A stretch of DNA of 64,000 nt from Plantago ovata (GCA_028274465.1 CM051456.1:16457745-16521744); one strand, 5' to 3'; positions 13,018-25,312 are shown, counted from the first letter of the stretch. Notes: generated by a model from the sequence alone, not told the origin. Numbers and translations: made by a program.

Positions 13018-16000
13018 CGATCTCCAACTCTTTTGAATAAAATTTACGGGCTATCCACTATATGTATGAATGAAGGAACTCGAAAATGGTCCTGTTCCTG
13101 TCAAATACTAATACCAAAAGTAGAAACATATGTTAGAAAAGAAAACAAACAGCATAGAAATACCATGATCTTAAGGACAAAGCTAAGAGCACAAATTCTT
13201 CGTTGCTATTAAACATACCAATTCCATCAGTGAAAGTGCATGCAGTTAAGAAAATCAGTTACAATAGACGGAGAATCAATGACAAGAAATTTTTTCATAA
13301 GCACTAAAGGGTGAAAAAAGAAGAAAGCCAGAAACTATTTAGCATAAAAAATTAAAGTTATTCACCTAAACAGCAACAAACTTTGGCATGTCCTAAGCAA
13401 AACATATTCACTATTTAAGAGCAAGATACAGCAGCGGTCTTTGAAGGGAAGGTGTAAACTATTCTAAGAAAATGGTAAATGGATCATAAGATATTATATC
13501 ATATATATATAATATAGATTACAAAAATCTCGTCCAATAATCACATTTATTAAAATGTCTTGATGATTATGTGAATCTATTGTCACTTATCAGATTCAAG
13601 ACTCTGACGGTTATAGATAGCTACCTCCGAGACTTTTGCGTTTTTGCATTTTCCTCTGGCATACAGCATGGGAATTCAGTTTTGGTCCTCTCATAGATGA
13701 AATTTCACTTTTTGGAGTTGAGATATAGTGTGTCGGTAATCGGTATGCTGAAATTAACTTATTATAAGGTGACAGGTGACTGATTAAGTTTTGGTCTTTT
13801 GAAATCATAAGTTTAAGGTCTGAAATTGAGACCGTATAAAATAAAATTGTATGTATACACCATGTGTAGATTTTTTATTCTCTCTTCTACGCTCCAAATT
13901 ACACTTTGACACTCATATATTTGAATTCTCCGGAGTGAGGGGCGGTATAAAATGAAATTGTATACACAATGTGTAGATTTTGGATTTTCAAAACGTGTTA
14001 TTTTATAATGATTTTTTCTTAATAAATAAGATATGTACTTTTTCGAATCGATCAATAATAAGTAAACTTGTCTATAATACATTGATATGTAATACTGAAT
14101 TCGTTAAACAATTCAATAAATGGCATTGTACATTTGAGATTGGTTTATGTATGAATTCTCCAGTGTAACTGTGCGAGGGACTATAGAATAATACAAGTAA
14201 CCTAATGGGATTATTTTGCAATCTAATCCTACCTATATAACAATAATGTGCAAATCAATAACTTTGAAATTCACTTGTCACTGTAGTTGGACTTGGAGTG
14301 AATCCCATGGCTACCCGAATCCCATACAAATAAAAAAATCATAATGGTCACTTTCGGTTCGGCCTCGATTTTTATTGGCCAGTTGACTTGAAGCACAATT
14401 GACAGTTGAAAATTCCTAAGTTCAAATTAAGTTCCGGCCATATGAATGCTGGAAAGAATAAAGGATCATCCTCGTATGTACCACCATGCTATACCAATAC
14501 TTCAATGTCAATGGATCCGGCTTCTGTAGGCTTGGATCCAGTCCAGAAATTGAACATTTGGCCGGGCCTGACAACTGGCCCAAGTCCAGTTACCTATTCT
14601 AACTTAGGTAGTGTATTCGGTTGGGCATGGATGCGACTCGAATCCATTTAGGCCCGCCCACAACTTTGATGGGTGGTCAAATGATCCCTTCCCTAGTGCC
14701 ACCTGGGGAGAGTTCACAGGTGTTTGAGTCGATCTATATACAAAACACAGTACAAGATGTAATTGTTCGAAACAGCTAAGGGGATAGCCTAGCTGAATAT
14801 CAGAGTTGTTGAAGAATCTAGCCGAATGTCAGACTGACAGAAGAATCTTGTCGAATGTCAGATTGAGAGAATCTTCCCCAATTAGCTTACAACATCATGA
14901 CGGTTTTCCTTCAGTTATTAGACATTAGTGGTGGTTTTGGCCCACTATGCACAAATTTGGGGCATGTTCCCTCCAAGACATAACAATAAATAACTCTAGG
15001 GAGTCTCATTTTCAACATAGATCATCAACATAACACGAGTAGAACAACATTCAGTCAACAAAAAACAATCTGAAAAATCACCCCTTCCTCAAAAAGAAAC
15101 CATCTTGAACTACGTAATGACTTGATCCTTCTTGTAAGGTACATAGGCAGCTTAGACTTTGTCCAAGTTCAATCACAATATCAAAAAGATAAACAATCCT
15201 TCTTTCTAATTATACAAAATTATACAAGTGCTCGAACCAACAACCATCAACCATTGTTCAAGAGAAATCCCAACTCCAACATTTTAATATTGCCAATTCT
15301 CAAAATCAAAAACCAACAAACTTTTTGTTGGATTGGATCTATCCCGTTAGGATCGGGCCCAATCGGACTCGGATTCATTATATTTGCCAAACTTAAAATT
15401 TTTAACACACATGTAAGCTAGTAGCAAAAATAGCAATGACAATTTGGACTATTAGACTCGAACCCAGCATGACCTGGTTCAAAACACAACCTTAAGCCCG
15501 TCCACGAGTATAGGATGGCCCAGCCACCCAGGCTTGGGCGTACAGTTAGGCCCAGGAGTTTGGGCCTAACATCTAAGCCCATAGCCTTAGCCTGGCCCAT
15601 ATGTATAATATGAATATGAATAATAAATTAAATAGTTATATATAAAACATGGCCGAGCTTAGTCTCGTCTCGATAAACGAGCAAACAATTACGTTCGGAT
15701 TCGAGTCATATTATACTCAAATTTGGCTCATTTGGCTCCAATAAGATCAAGCCGAACTCGTGATAAAATTTTAAGAAAAAAAACATGTGAAAATATGAAA
15801 TAAGATGCTAAAATTAAGGAATTGAAGATTCCACATTACAAATCAACATTCGAAATAATAAAGTTATTAATTGCTAATAAGAGGTAAACATAAACAATTC
15901 AAGATAGACTGATAGGCTTGAAAATGTAGATTGTAGCATGGAGATTATTGATGTATAATGAGAGTCGATGCGACCTCATGTTAAATAAAGCTCGAGCTCG

Positions 16001-16315
16001 GCTCGCTCAAGCCTTAACAGGTTAAGTACCTTTTGACTAGTGTCAATGAATTTGGTTCATGTAAGATTTTCCCCACAAAAGTTGCTCATGTTATATTATA
16101 ACGATTTTGACAATTTAAGAACACATCCTCAACAACCAAAGACTAACCATGAGTTCATGAGCTGGTATCCAAAAGACCAAAACATCACTAAGAAATGAAA
16201 GTTCCAAATTTAACCATCATAATAAAAAAGTGTACTAAATAAGTTCATAGGAAAGCTTAGTTCCTAGAACAGTAGAACATAACAACCAAACAACCACAAA
16301 ATGAAGATAGCTTGA
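13018..16315. other. Intergenic region upstream of the permease, downstream of ferredoxin
   Basis: No recognisable protein. The right end of the permease side is its promoter. Around 14.80-14.88 kb short imperfect repeats containing GAATGTCAGA occur about 40 bp apart. Around 15.3-15.6 kb there are GC-richer words such as GGCCCA and TGGGCC in both orientations, typical of degenerate transposon remnants, but no end structure can be assigned. Confidence 0.4.
13834..13980. repeat. Direct repeat, about 110 bp period
   Basis: A block beginning GTATAAAATAAAATTGTA and ending GTGTAGATTTT (13834-13874) recurs with few changes at 13945-13980. A third, weaker echo of the spacer (GAATTCTCC followed by GTG) appears near 14155. 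This is consistent with a local duplication in non-coding DNA. Confidence 0.55.
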
Positions 16316-16765
16316 TTAGTACAGATCACATTCCTTGTGGGTGTGGATCACACAGTCGGAAGTTGGGTATGAGACACAAGTCAGCACGTATCCTTCACCC
16401 ATTTGGTTATCATCAAGAAACGAGCCATCGGACTGGTCAACAGAACCGCACTCCATTTTCCCAGCACAGGTGGAGCAAGCACCGGCCCTGCAGGAGTATG
16501 GCAGTTCAACTCCAGCATCCTCTGCAGAGTCGAGGATGTATGCATCATCAGGAGCATCAAACTCAGTCTCACACCCATCTGGTCCGACTAACTTAACCTT
16601 GTACACAGCCATTAATCTGAAGTCAGATTTGGCTTTCAAGCCAAAGGTCTTGGTGATGCCCTTTGCAGACTCCAAAGAGGACGGGATCTTGAAAAAGGCA
16701 CTTGTGGTTTGGGTTTTGGCAGCACTTACGATCATGCAGTTGGTGGGAAGAGTTACAGTTGCCAT
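16316..16765 (-). CDS. Plastid ferredoxin, non-photosynthetic (root, FdIII/Fd3) type
   Basis: A single coding exon of 149 aa. Residues 1-52 ([10 protein letters not shown]...) are a Ser/Thr- and Lys-rich plastid transit peptide; the mature protein starts about [12 protein letters not shown]. The plant-type 2Fe-2S ligands are present in CRAGACSTC (C92, C97, C100) and VLTC (C130). The C-terminus [17 protein letters not shown] resembles root-type ferredoxins of the maize FdIII and Arabidopsis Fd3 kind rather than leaf ferredoxin. Such proteins receive electrons from FNR in heterotrophic plastids and pass them to nitrite reductase, sulfite reductase and glutamate synthase. This ATG was chosen because it gives the usual transit peptide and sits eight bases after a likely 3' splice site; in-frame Met codons further upstream fall inside that intron. 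No defect seen. Confidence 0.95.
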   Translation of the reverse strand: MATVTLPTNCMIVSAAKTQTTSAFFKIPSSLESAKGITKTFGLKAKSDFRLMAVYKVKLVGPDGCETEFDAPDDAYILDSAEDAGVELPYSCRAGACSTCAGKMECGSVDQSDGSFLDDNQMGEGYVLTCVSYPTSDCVIHTHKECDLY

Positions 16766-16771
16766 GTTTTC

Positions 16772-18194
16772 CTGGGGGAAGGAAAATAAAAACACAAGTA
16801 TATGAACGACTAGAACAGTCTGTCTCCAGTGTAAAGCATTTAGATAAAGCAAAACAGATAAGAGTGCTTTGAAATGTCTGAAGTTCAAACTGCATGAGAA
16901 GCTCCTGGAGATTATTTTCGGAGAATGCAATGTATACAATCAGATTTCAGAACACCATTTCCCACTTTGTTCTCATAAAAAAGCCCATATTAACACACAA
17001 AAACTTCAAAATCACAAAAAGCATAGTAGCAGACAGTCATATTGTTAACATGTCAATCTCAAACATCCCATATGTAGCAAACAATAGCTCAACACATAGA
17101 TTGTACCACATGTTATGCATAAAGGAACACTAGTTGGAAAAGGACGAGCAGAAAATACGGGATCATTTGTTTCAGAACTGAACAAGGAGTGACTGTAGTG
17201 TGAGATTGTGCTACACTGCTACTCGATAGTTTGAACAATAACAAAACAAGGCCAGCCAAGAAATCAGCAAACAATTACCAAAGCTAGAGCAGAGTTATAG
17301 TCTTACAGACAACAAGACATACTCCTACCATAGTACAAGTCATGACTTGCATTCATTGCCACGCAAATATTCCAGATTTTAGATGCAAAATAGCATAGTT
17401 ATGTTTTTAGTATTTGTTCATTGAGTTTCCGTAGACTACAAGGCTATACAAGTTCGTTGCACATTGAGAAATCCCATGACATTTCCATACCCTACACTCA
17501 CGCCCACCACCGTAAGAAGTACGTCAGATGAATTCAAACAGCAACACATAGTGCTCATACTCACTTACTCAGAGCGTTACACAATCTGTGAACCCTTTTA
17601 TGCTAGTAAAAATAGAATCGAAATCAATCTTCCTATTTAACCATTACTCATACCACCTTCATCATATTAAGTCTTCCTTAGACCGCAAATATACTGATGC
17701 AAGAAAAAGAATATAGAGAGGATGATTACACAAAGCAAGTGCACGAGAGTGCGAATTCTTCTAAATTTGATAGGAAATTGAAATCCCTGATCAGAAGCAG
17801 GGATCAAAGAAACCTATTACAAAAATTGCACAGTGGTAATTTATGATTGTTTCTCACAAGTCAATGAGTCACAGCACCTAAGATAAGAGCCAGCCATGAG
17901 AGTGAAATGTGAAATTAAACGTAAAAAGAGAAGGTATGTTATCATGCCATCATCACTCACTCCTATGATCTAAATGACTGTAACAACAGAAAAAGCCCCT
18001 GAAGAAATCTAAATGATAAACAACATGACAATCACAACTCTGTCAACCAGTAGTCACTAATAAAGATTTAAACCATAAACCACTTCGAAAGATCAAAGTT
18101 TTATCATAAACCCATGAAAAAGAATCCATAGAGAAAACAAAGTGAATCCATAGAGAAAACAAAGTGAATCCATAGAGAAAAGCAAGATCTGTAC
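16772..18194 (-). other. Probable 5' UTR intron of the ferredoxin gene
   Basis: A pyrimidine-rich acceptor (TTCCTTCCCCCAG) ends six bases before the ATG. A donor, ATCAG followed by GTACAG, lies at 18194, and a TATA-like box lies about 180 bp further upstream. The 1.4 kb between holds no coding sense. Which donor is used is inferred; the acceptor is clearer. Long leader introns often raise expression in plants. Confidence 0.55.
18122..18180. repeat. 22-bp tandem repeat, 2.7 copies
   Basis: GAATCCATAGAGAAAACAAA plus GT is repeated at 18122, 18144 and 18166 with almost no change. It lies just inside the predicted donor of the ferredoxin leader intron. Confidence 0.85.
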
Positions 18195-18374
18195 CTGATA
18201 ACAAGGGTTGAAATTGATCCCAGGTGCTGTGTGTTGTTGTACTGAAAATGAAACTAGTAATAATATTGGTAAAAGAAATATAAATAAATAAAACAAGAGA
18301 CGGAGATACCTAAGAAGAAAAGGAGAGAATCTGTATGGTATAAAAAACAAGAAAGCTAGTATAATACCTGACTG

Positions 18375-18381
18375 ATTTATA
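18375..18381 (-). promoter_or_regulatory. TATA box candidate for ferredoxin
   Basis: CTATAAATC on the minus strand. A start site about 30 bp downstream would give a leader exon of about 150 nt before the donor at 18194. Confidence 0.45.
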
Positions 18382-19789
18382 GGTAAACAGACGACTTTTG
18401 AGACTGGTGTAGAGCCGTACCAATCAATGGATCAACTGGATGGTGAAGCAGCCACAGCTAGCGAGCGACTCTTGAGAACACCTTATGTATGTATGTATGT
18501 ATGTATGCGTACTCTTTCAGATCACTGATGATGAATTATGAAACAAATAAATTATTAATATTACTTCAGCTGAACTGGAAATACATTAATTATTTATTAT
18601 AAATACGCACAAGTAATTAATTAGATTTAATTTAATTTAATTTAATACTAGCACCAACCTTGCTCGATTTTTCCTCCTCCTTTCTTTGGTGTTTTGTGCT
18701 AATTTTACAGAAACATTTATTTATTTATAGGTAAGCAGCAAATTGCAAGAGCACTAATGGTTTGGTGCCGTTCAAAACTGACCAACTGGGAGTAAAGCAA
18801 AGAGATCAACTTGTTCAACTATACTTATACTGTAGCTTGCTGGTACATACAAGAGCTTGAAGAGCACACGAGGACCGCAAGCTCTTATTAATTTACGGAA
18901 TGGAATGGAAGTGTGTGATTTTACGTATCATGATGAAATTTCGTCTTTATTCATCCTAATTTTATCATGGAATCTTTGCCCTTGTATATTTTTACTCAAC
19001 TGCTTCTTAGATGCTTTACTTGTTTACTTTACTTGCATTAGCTATAATTGACCAAAATATTTTAGATTGATTTCAAATTCAGGTCGTGTAGAACCTTGAA
19101 TTCGGGCAGATATCGGAGATCTAGGTGGATTGGACACCACTTATTTTAAACCAAACAGAGAATACTTTCTAAACAACACGAGCATTACTTGCTAAAGCAC
19201 CTTCGAAATCAGGGTAAGGTGTAAAAAAACACATTTGAACTCATGATTATCTCAAGTTTGTTCTTGACTGTTGTCAAAATTCGTCGACATCCTACGATAG
19301 TTGTGCTTGTGATAATATCTGGTTTATATTCTAAATAAGTTATGTACTAGTGATCATAATTGGTTGACATTCCAATTTATAGAAAGGCAAGGGGAGAACT
19401 TTCCAGGGTGCAGCCGGTGCAGGGAACCACACCATGTAGTAGGGGAAAAACCTGAATCTCACAAGAAGGATCACAACCATAACAGTTTTCTGTGAAATCA
19501 CTACTCCAACGTGATGGTAGAACACATGAGCAGAAGACAAAAATAACATCTATGATGGTAGTACAGTATACCAGAACAAACATGGACAAAAATGAAAGCA
19601 TCTAATTTCACCATATGGCGGAACAAACCATGCAACCAAAAATACCCTGTAATAAAGTACCCATAACATTTCTGGCCAAAGTATCATAACAGTGCTTAAA
19701 AACCAAAAATTTCCATAAAGGAAATATTCCAGAGTTTCTGCCCCCTTACAACTCTTCATACGGTTCCAAATAAAATCTCAAACAGCTCC
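18382..19789. other. Intergenic: ferredoxin promoter and RPL10a 3' region
   Basis: No recognisable gene. It holds a (TATG)6 microsatellite at 18484-18507 and a (TTTAA)n-like run near 18625-18648. The last few hundred bases before 19790 are the likely 3' UTR of the ribosomal protein gene. Confidence 0.5.
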
Positions 19790-21808
19790 TTAAAAGATAC
19801 GTTGTGGCTTGCCCATTGTGGTCTTCAGGTACAAGCACCTCACCTGTCAAATCACAAGCATAAATGGTCAATTCGCAAACAATGCATAATGGAATATGTT
19901 CCGTTCCATCGAGCTCATGACACCTAAGAGTAAACATTAGAAGAACAATGAAGATGCAACTTACGTTCTGCCAATTCTTTTTCAAGAGTGAAACGAGGAA
20001 GTTGACGCTCATTTGCACATTCTGGAAGATCTGCTTATCTTCCATGGCACAGTTACCAACAGCAACTCCCATGCAGAGCACCTTCTTCAACTGGAACTTG
20101 ACTGTGGCCTTGGTCTCATTGACCTTGGACTCCAGTGACTCCTGATGACTGACAAGGGTGGGGAACTTACCTGGCAGAGAACCAAAGCATAAACCATCAA
20201 TAAGCAATCAATCAGCTGTTATACAATTACCACTACTCCAATACTAAGAAATCTAATTAGTTCATCACAAATGACAAGATTTTAACACATCTGACAATAG
20301 CATAAGTGACGACAACTCTTGTACATGACTACACTAGCAGAAGTGCCCCTTTCCTTTAGCATTTGATAATGTGCATATCAAAAAATCAGGCTTATAATAA
20401 TCCAATTGAATGACAACATTGTTTACTTTACTTTCTATGAGATACTCTGAAGTGAAGATAGGTACATGTGATACTTCATATTTCAAACCGAAGTGCAAGT
20501 TATTTACTACGAAAAATTTGAATGAGCATTATGAATTATCAATTAAAACATCATTTATATTTCAGCTATACAATATGAAACTATAATTTAGACTAATAGA
20601 ACATTCACAGTTCAACAATTTCACTTGCCTGCCTTGTTGAGACCGGGTCCCAAGAGACGGGGAATCTGCTTAATCACAGCTTCAGAGGCCAAGAAAGCAT
20701 GGTATTTCTTTGCAAGCTTCTTAACAAGTTTCTTGTTCTTGTTCAACTTCTTCAGAGCCTCAACATCCATGGACTCCATGCCAATTTTCTCAGCCTGAAC
20801 ACATAATGCACACATTAGACACGATATCCTTTACCACTGAATATAAAAGAAAATCAATGCACAGAAAGCCAAACTTAGAAGTGCCAGCATTTCATACATG
20901 ACTTATGAAACACATGGATAGAGTATCTAATTACAGCCTCAAGACACATTTGTACAAGTTAATTTACAAAGTTACTAGTCCTTAGCATAAATCAAGACAA
21001 AGGCTGTCTACACAAAAGGAGAACACATACACAAGTATACAACACTTTTTTTCCCAAAAGCTCATAATCCATGCCTACTCGTATTGACAGACTTAATAGA
21101 AATAACACAGGCAAACATATAGGATATATGATGCTTAAAGCTTATTAATATCCACTACAGAGAAGGCTTATACTTCTAGTTTGTTAATTCCAAAAACACA
21201 GGGCATGGTAAAGATCAAAAGCAAGGATCATATCATATGTAATAAATCAACAAGCAGTACAAGTATGATCAGTAGAAGCACAAGGTATTTATACCTCTTC
21301 AACGTGCTGAGCATCCCCAAGCATACAGATTTTCATCTTAGGTCTTGGGATGTGGGGCAACTTGACAGAGCCGCTGAAACGCTTGTCCTTTTGGGGATCA
21401 TAGTTCTTCAAACCAATCTGGAGCTCAATCGTCTCAGTGAATTTACGATTTTTCTCCTTGGCATCGGCAGTAATAGCCGTGATGGCTTCTCTCAGGGCCT
21501 CACTCTGAAGCTTACTGCAAATTAATGTTTAGTAAAACTCCATTAGAGTTGATAAAAACGGATTAGTGTACGAGCTAGGTTAATGCTAATTTTATCCGTC
21601 TACACAAACGAATCGAATTAAAATGAACAAATAAAATCATATGCAAATCTTAATCCTAATTTTTTTCAAAAATTTACCGATCAAGATAGATAATACTACT
21701 TCTAACAGATGAATGAACAATATAAACAATGCCGAGTATCATAAAAATTTAAGCAAACAGTTTGTTTCAATACATTAAATCAAGTAAGAAAATGATGACA
21801 TACCTCAT
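19790..21808 (-). CDS. RPL10A: 60S ribosomal protein L10a (uL1)
   Basis: Five exons: 21808-21804 (only ATGAG), 21514-21295, 20794-20629, 20170-19965 and 19843-19790. Total 651 nt, 216 aa, exactly the usual length. The product starts [13 protein letters not shown] and ends [10 protein letters not shown]. It contains the uL1 signature region [20 protein letters not shown] and FPTLVSH. uL1 forms the L1 stalk of the large ribosomal subunit and helps release deacylated tRNA from the E site. Intron 3 reads CAG then GCAAGT at its donor: only a GC-AG border keeps the conserved ...NKAGKFPTL... frame. The five-base first coding exon means the start codon is nearly all of that exon. A telo-box lies just upstream, as in many plant ribosomal protein genes. 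Intact. Confidence 0.96.
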
Positions 21809-21948
21809 GATGGTGGAAGAAGATCTTTATGCCAAATTCTTACTTCAGCTGAGATACAAAACAAACACACAAACGTTGATTAACAAACCGAGTTGATTTG
21901 ACAGAATACGGCCGCGAAAGAGGAGGGGGAGAACAAGAAGAGTACCTG

Positions 21949-21957
21949 AAACCCTAG
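21949..21957. promoter_or_regulatory. Telo-box in the RPL10a leader/promoter
   Basis: AAACCCTAG lies four bases upstream of a candidate leader-intron donor (TTTCAG then GTACTC, donor at 21945). Telo-boxes, often with TGGGC(C/T) site II elements, drive coordinated expression of ribosomal protein genes in plants. A GGGCTAAAGCCCA palindrome with a site-II-like half lies at about 22020-22033. Confidence 0.6.
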
Positions 21958-22178
21958 CTCAGGACTACTCCAGATAAGCTCGGCCGTCAATAAATATGAT
22001 TAAAACCTAGGTTATTATTTGGGCTAAAGCCCATTCTGTTTCAGACTCGAGACTTAAATCTATTGGGTTCTTCTTGTTGGGCTTCTATGACGAATCTCTA
22101 AATTCGAAAAATAAAAAAATAAAATTAATAACATTAAAAATAATAATAGTAATAATAATGGTTTGGTGGGGGTGTGTA

Positions 22179-22432
22179 CTAATTCCTTCGGAAACTTAAT
22201 AGTTTTACACTTTGTTTTTATTGACTTTTTATGTCCGGTTTGACCTCAAATTAATCATAATTGATTAAAAAAAAAAATTAAAACTTATTATACAAATATA
22301 AGAAGTATACTTTCATAATTTAATTTTTTTTAATTATTTTTTTCACAACGAGTTATTATTAATTTGAGGTCAAAGCGGACATCGAAAAGTCAATAAAAAT
22401 AAAGTGTAAAACTATAAAATTTCCGGAGTAAG
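22179..22432. mobile_element. Stowaway-like MITE, 254 bp
   Basis: Long terminal inverted repeats: the left end CTAATTCCTTCGGAAACTTA pairs with the right end, read inverted, CTTACTCCGGAAATTTTATA, and pairing continues for about 70 bp through GTTTTACACTTT and the TTATTGACTTTT block. It is flanked by TA on both sides. The interior is A/T-rich with no coding capacity. The CTCC-TCCG terminal motif and TA duplication are typical of Tc1/mariner-derived Stowaway elements. Confidence 0.8.
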
Positions 22433-22436
22433 TAGT

Positions 22437-23040
22437 TTGTTAGATTGTTTTATGCCGCATTTTGAGAAGTTTTCAAATGCCACAAGTAGCAAGGCTAAAT
22501 GGAAAGTTTTCTCTGGGGTGTGGAGCATAATACTCAGACAAACCATCCTACAATTGACTGCCTTTGAGGAAGGAGAATTAATTACCCATAAAGTGTTTGG
22601 GTGTACCTTTAGACGGTAGGAAGCTAACTGTTGCTTATTACCAGGCTACCAGCCATGAGGACAAAATTCCGGGAAGGATTCGGCACTGGAGTACAAATTG
22701 TTGAGCTATGCCGGGGGTACTCAGTTGATTCGAAGTGTTTTATTATCTATAGCTAACTACTGGATACAAATCTTACCTGTGCCAAGAAAGGTTCTACACA
22801 TTATTTGAAGCTGCTTGCCACATTTTCCTGTGGGCTGGGAGAGAGGAACCGAGTCGAAAAGCACCAATCTTGGGAACATATTTGTGATTCGAAGTCGGAG
22901 GGAGGTTTGATTGTTATCTCTCTTGTCCATTGGAATAAAACTACTTTAGCCAAGTTGGTTTGGAATATTGCCAAAAAAAGCTCTATATATATATATAGTA
23001 GTAGTAATTTACCGTTAAAGTTCGGAAAAAAAATAAACTT
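22437..23040 (+). pseudogene. Decayed LINE reverse transcriptase fragment
   Basis: Conceptual translation across shifting frames gives blocks typical of the C-terminal RT region of plant L1-type LINEs: a GVPLxGRKL-like stretch near 22600, SYAGxxQLIRSVLLSIANYW near 22700-22755, a PxPRKVL..FEAACHIFLWAGR block near 22780-22850, and SEGGLIVISLVHWNKTTLAKLVWN near 22890-22965. Several frameshifts and stops separate them, so nothing is translatable. The 5' part, endonuclease and poly(A) tail are not seen. It begins just after the adjacent MITE. Confidence 0.75.
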
Positions 23041-23422
23041 ATGAAGTTTGATTTGGAATTCTTTTAAAAGTGATACTAATTAATAATTTTTCTTAACAAT
23101 AATCTGATGGACATAACATCATTCATGTCATCATACACATATACAGTGTAGATAGATAACTCGATCGTCAAGCATTGAGGAGCTGGGAAATTAAACTCAT
23201 GGGTTAAATTTCAAATTATGACTTCATTCAGTACATGGAGTTGTAGGAAATTTCAGGGGATACATCTCCATTACTTATAGAAAATATTCAAAACGTGCCC
23301 CTGCATTCTAATAAAATACAGAGGCTCACAGCCAACATACAAAAACAAGGAAAAATTATTCAACACCAAAAAATGCATCAGATAATCTAAGGGCAGGTGA
23401 GATACAATATGCAACAGCCAAT

Positions 23423-25312
23423 TCATTCAGTTGGTCTCTGTCCCAGCACTGGTATATCCTCATATCGTTTCTGCAATTTAACAAAGACAAGATTAACTTA
23501 GAAGATCAAAGCTAGTACCTTTTATTGGGTATTTCAACAAAAACACCAAGGCATGATGCATGTCACTTCATTAAACCACAACCAATCTTTCTTTTTTGTA
23601 TTTTCTTTCTCTTTGTGTTGACAGAAATATGAACTGAGTGTAATGATGTAGTAGTAGATACCATTTCAAAAACTGCATGAGCATAAAGGCTAGAATGCGG
23701 GTGCAAAGAGTTAGCAACATGCTTGCCCCTCCAGTAAAGCACAATACTTATAACAAGCAACTACTTGGTATGTTGTGACATGTAAAGAGACACCATAATA
23801 CATAATCTCAGCAGAATGTCTTATAATGTAGTCTGTAGTAGTAATATGAATATCTAACTTTACTACAATTTTACACATATATCCCAGGTGTGATCCATGG
23901 ACAGCGAAAGTAGCACTATAAACGAATGTTGCACTTCGAAAGGAGCAAAAATATTGACACACCAACACTTTCCAAAACAGCGCAAATAGAACAAAAACAA
24001 ACAAGTTACAGCCTAATGCCCTAATCTTCTGCATTTCCTCACCCACCCATAGGGCTCTGGCGGTATTAGTTTATTTTCTTCCAAATTTTAACCCCTATCA
24101 TATACTAGACCGAATGCAAACATCCCAGTTCTGACAAAATAAAATATACGGACGCCTCCTCAAGTTCCCACAGATTGTAAAATAACCACAAATCACAATT
24201 TTGATAAGAAACAAAAAAGCATCTGAGAGCATCCACCAGGACTATAGACACATCAAACGTAGAAACCCATGAGAGACGCTACAAACATTTTCCTCTTATA
24301 CTTATACTTCAATTAACACCATTCCAATATACAAACAATACCATCCAGTCCCACCTAGAAAAGGTAGAAATTTCAAAATTGATTTGTTTCTTTTAGCGAT
24401 GAAGAGTCACATCTTCCTGATCAAGACACAAGTGAGAAGACCTCAAGCACTTAAGTACTAAAGCAATGATCGAGACATAGCATCATACATTTTACAAAAT
24501 TACGGCTAGTAATGGGAGCAAGCAGTCAAGAAAAGCTAAAACGTATTTCACTAATATATGAAGTCTAAAAATCATGGCATGCCTATCTGTAAAAGCACCA
24601 TAAAGTCCTTGCAATGCTAATGGAAACCACAATATGCATCAGCATATTGTGGTTGAAAGCATACCAATACATTTTCAAAATGATCTTAAATCTTAAAGCA
24701 CTTAAACAATTTCATTTAGGTTTGTATGGCATCAAAATACACAGACTTATTAATTATGGAAACCACAATATGCATCAGCATTCAAATTAATGAGGCTTCT
24801 AAGTGACACAACAGAACTTAATTAGAAGCTTACTAAAAACATACTATAAAGACTTCATTATCAAACAAGCAGCCCATACAAAGAATCAGCTGAAATAAAC
24901 TTTTAAAAAAGGGGAACATATCATAATATGATAGAAGATGAGGCAAAATGGTTAATGAGTGAATACCCCAGTATTAACGTGGTTCCAGAGGCTATGAATT
25001 CCATGATCAACGGCCTGCAATTAAAGAACAATTCATCAAATATGATAGACAACGAGGCAAAGCGAAACCCTAAATCAAAGAAAGATCCAATCTTTCCACG
25101 CTCCCAGATCCAATTACACATATGAATTAATACTAATTGGAAATTTATGAATACAGAAGCAAAAAAAAAAAAAAGTGTAGTTATTATATACTAACGCGTT
25201 CACCGAGGAAAGCACCAACGATGACGAAGGTGACGTATACGGGTGTACGCCTCATGACCATCCTGTACATTCCTTCCATTACGCCGCCGCTTCTTCCAGC
25301 TGCCGGAGCCAT
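23423..25312 (-). CDS. Cytochrome b-c1 complex subunit 9 (QCR9/UQCRX-like)
   Basis: Three exons, all in phase 0: 25312-25196, 25014-24967 and 23470-23423, total 213 nt (70 aa). The protein begins MAPAAGRSGGVMEGMYRMVM, continues RRTPVYVTFVIVGAFLGER (the single membrane helix), then AVDHGIHSLWNHVNTG and ends KRYEDIPVLGQRPTE. It is a small accessory subunit of mitochondrial complex III in the inner membrane, next to cytochrome c1 and the Rieske protein. Length and order match plant QCR9-like proteins. The two 48-nt exons are easy to miss. Intron 2 is about 1.5 kb and holds a small perfect hairpin. Intact. Confidence 0.93.
24625..24654. repeat. Perfect 13-bp hairpin in QCR9 intron 2
   Basis: AACCACAATATGC and its exact reverse complement flank a 4-base loop (ATCA). 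The left arm and loop sit within a block (ATGGAAACCACAATATGCAT followed by CAGCAT) that recurs directly at 24756-24781, but there without the inverted arm. This suggests a template-switch event or a small element. Confidence 0.8.

Noticed and set aside
16335..16805. 156-codon frame on the plus strand
   Set aside because: It is antisense to the ferredoxin exon and exists because of that gene's codon usage; no domain of its own.
20622..20640. GT donor (GGCAA then GTGA) for RPL10a intron 3
   Set aside because: No AG acceptor restores the conserved AGKFPTL frame with it; the GC donor does so exactly.
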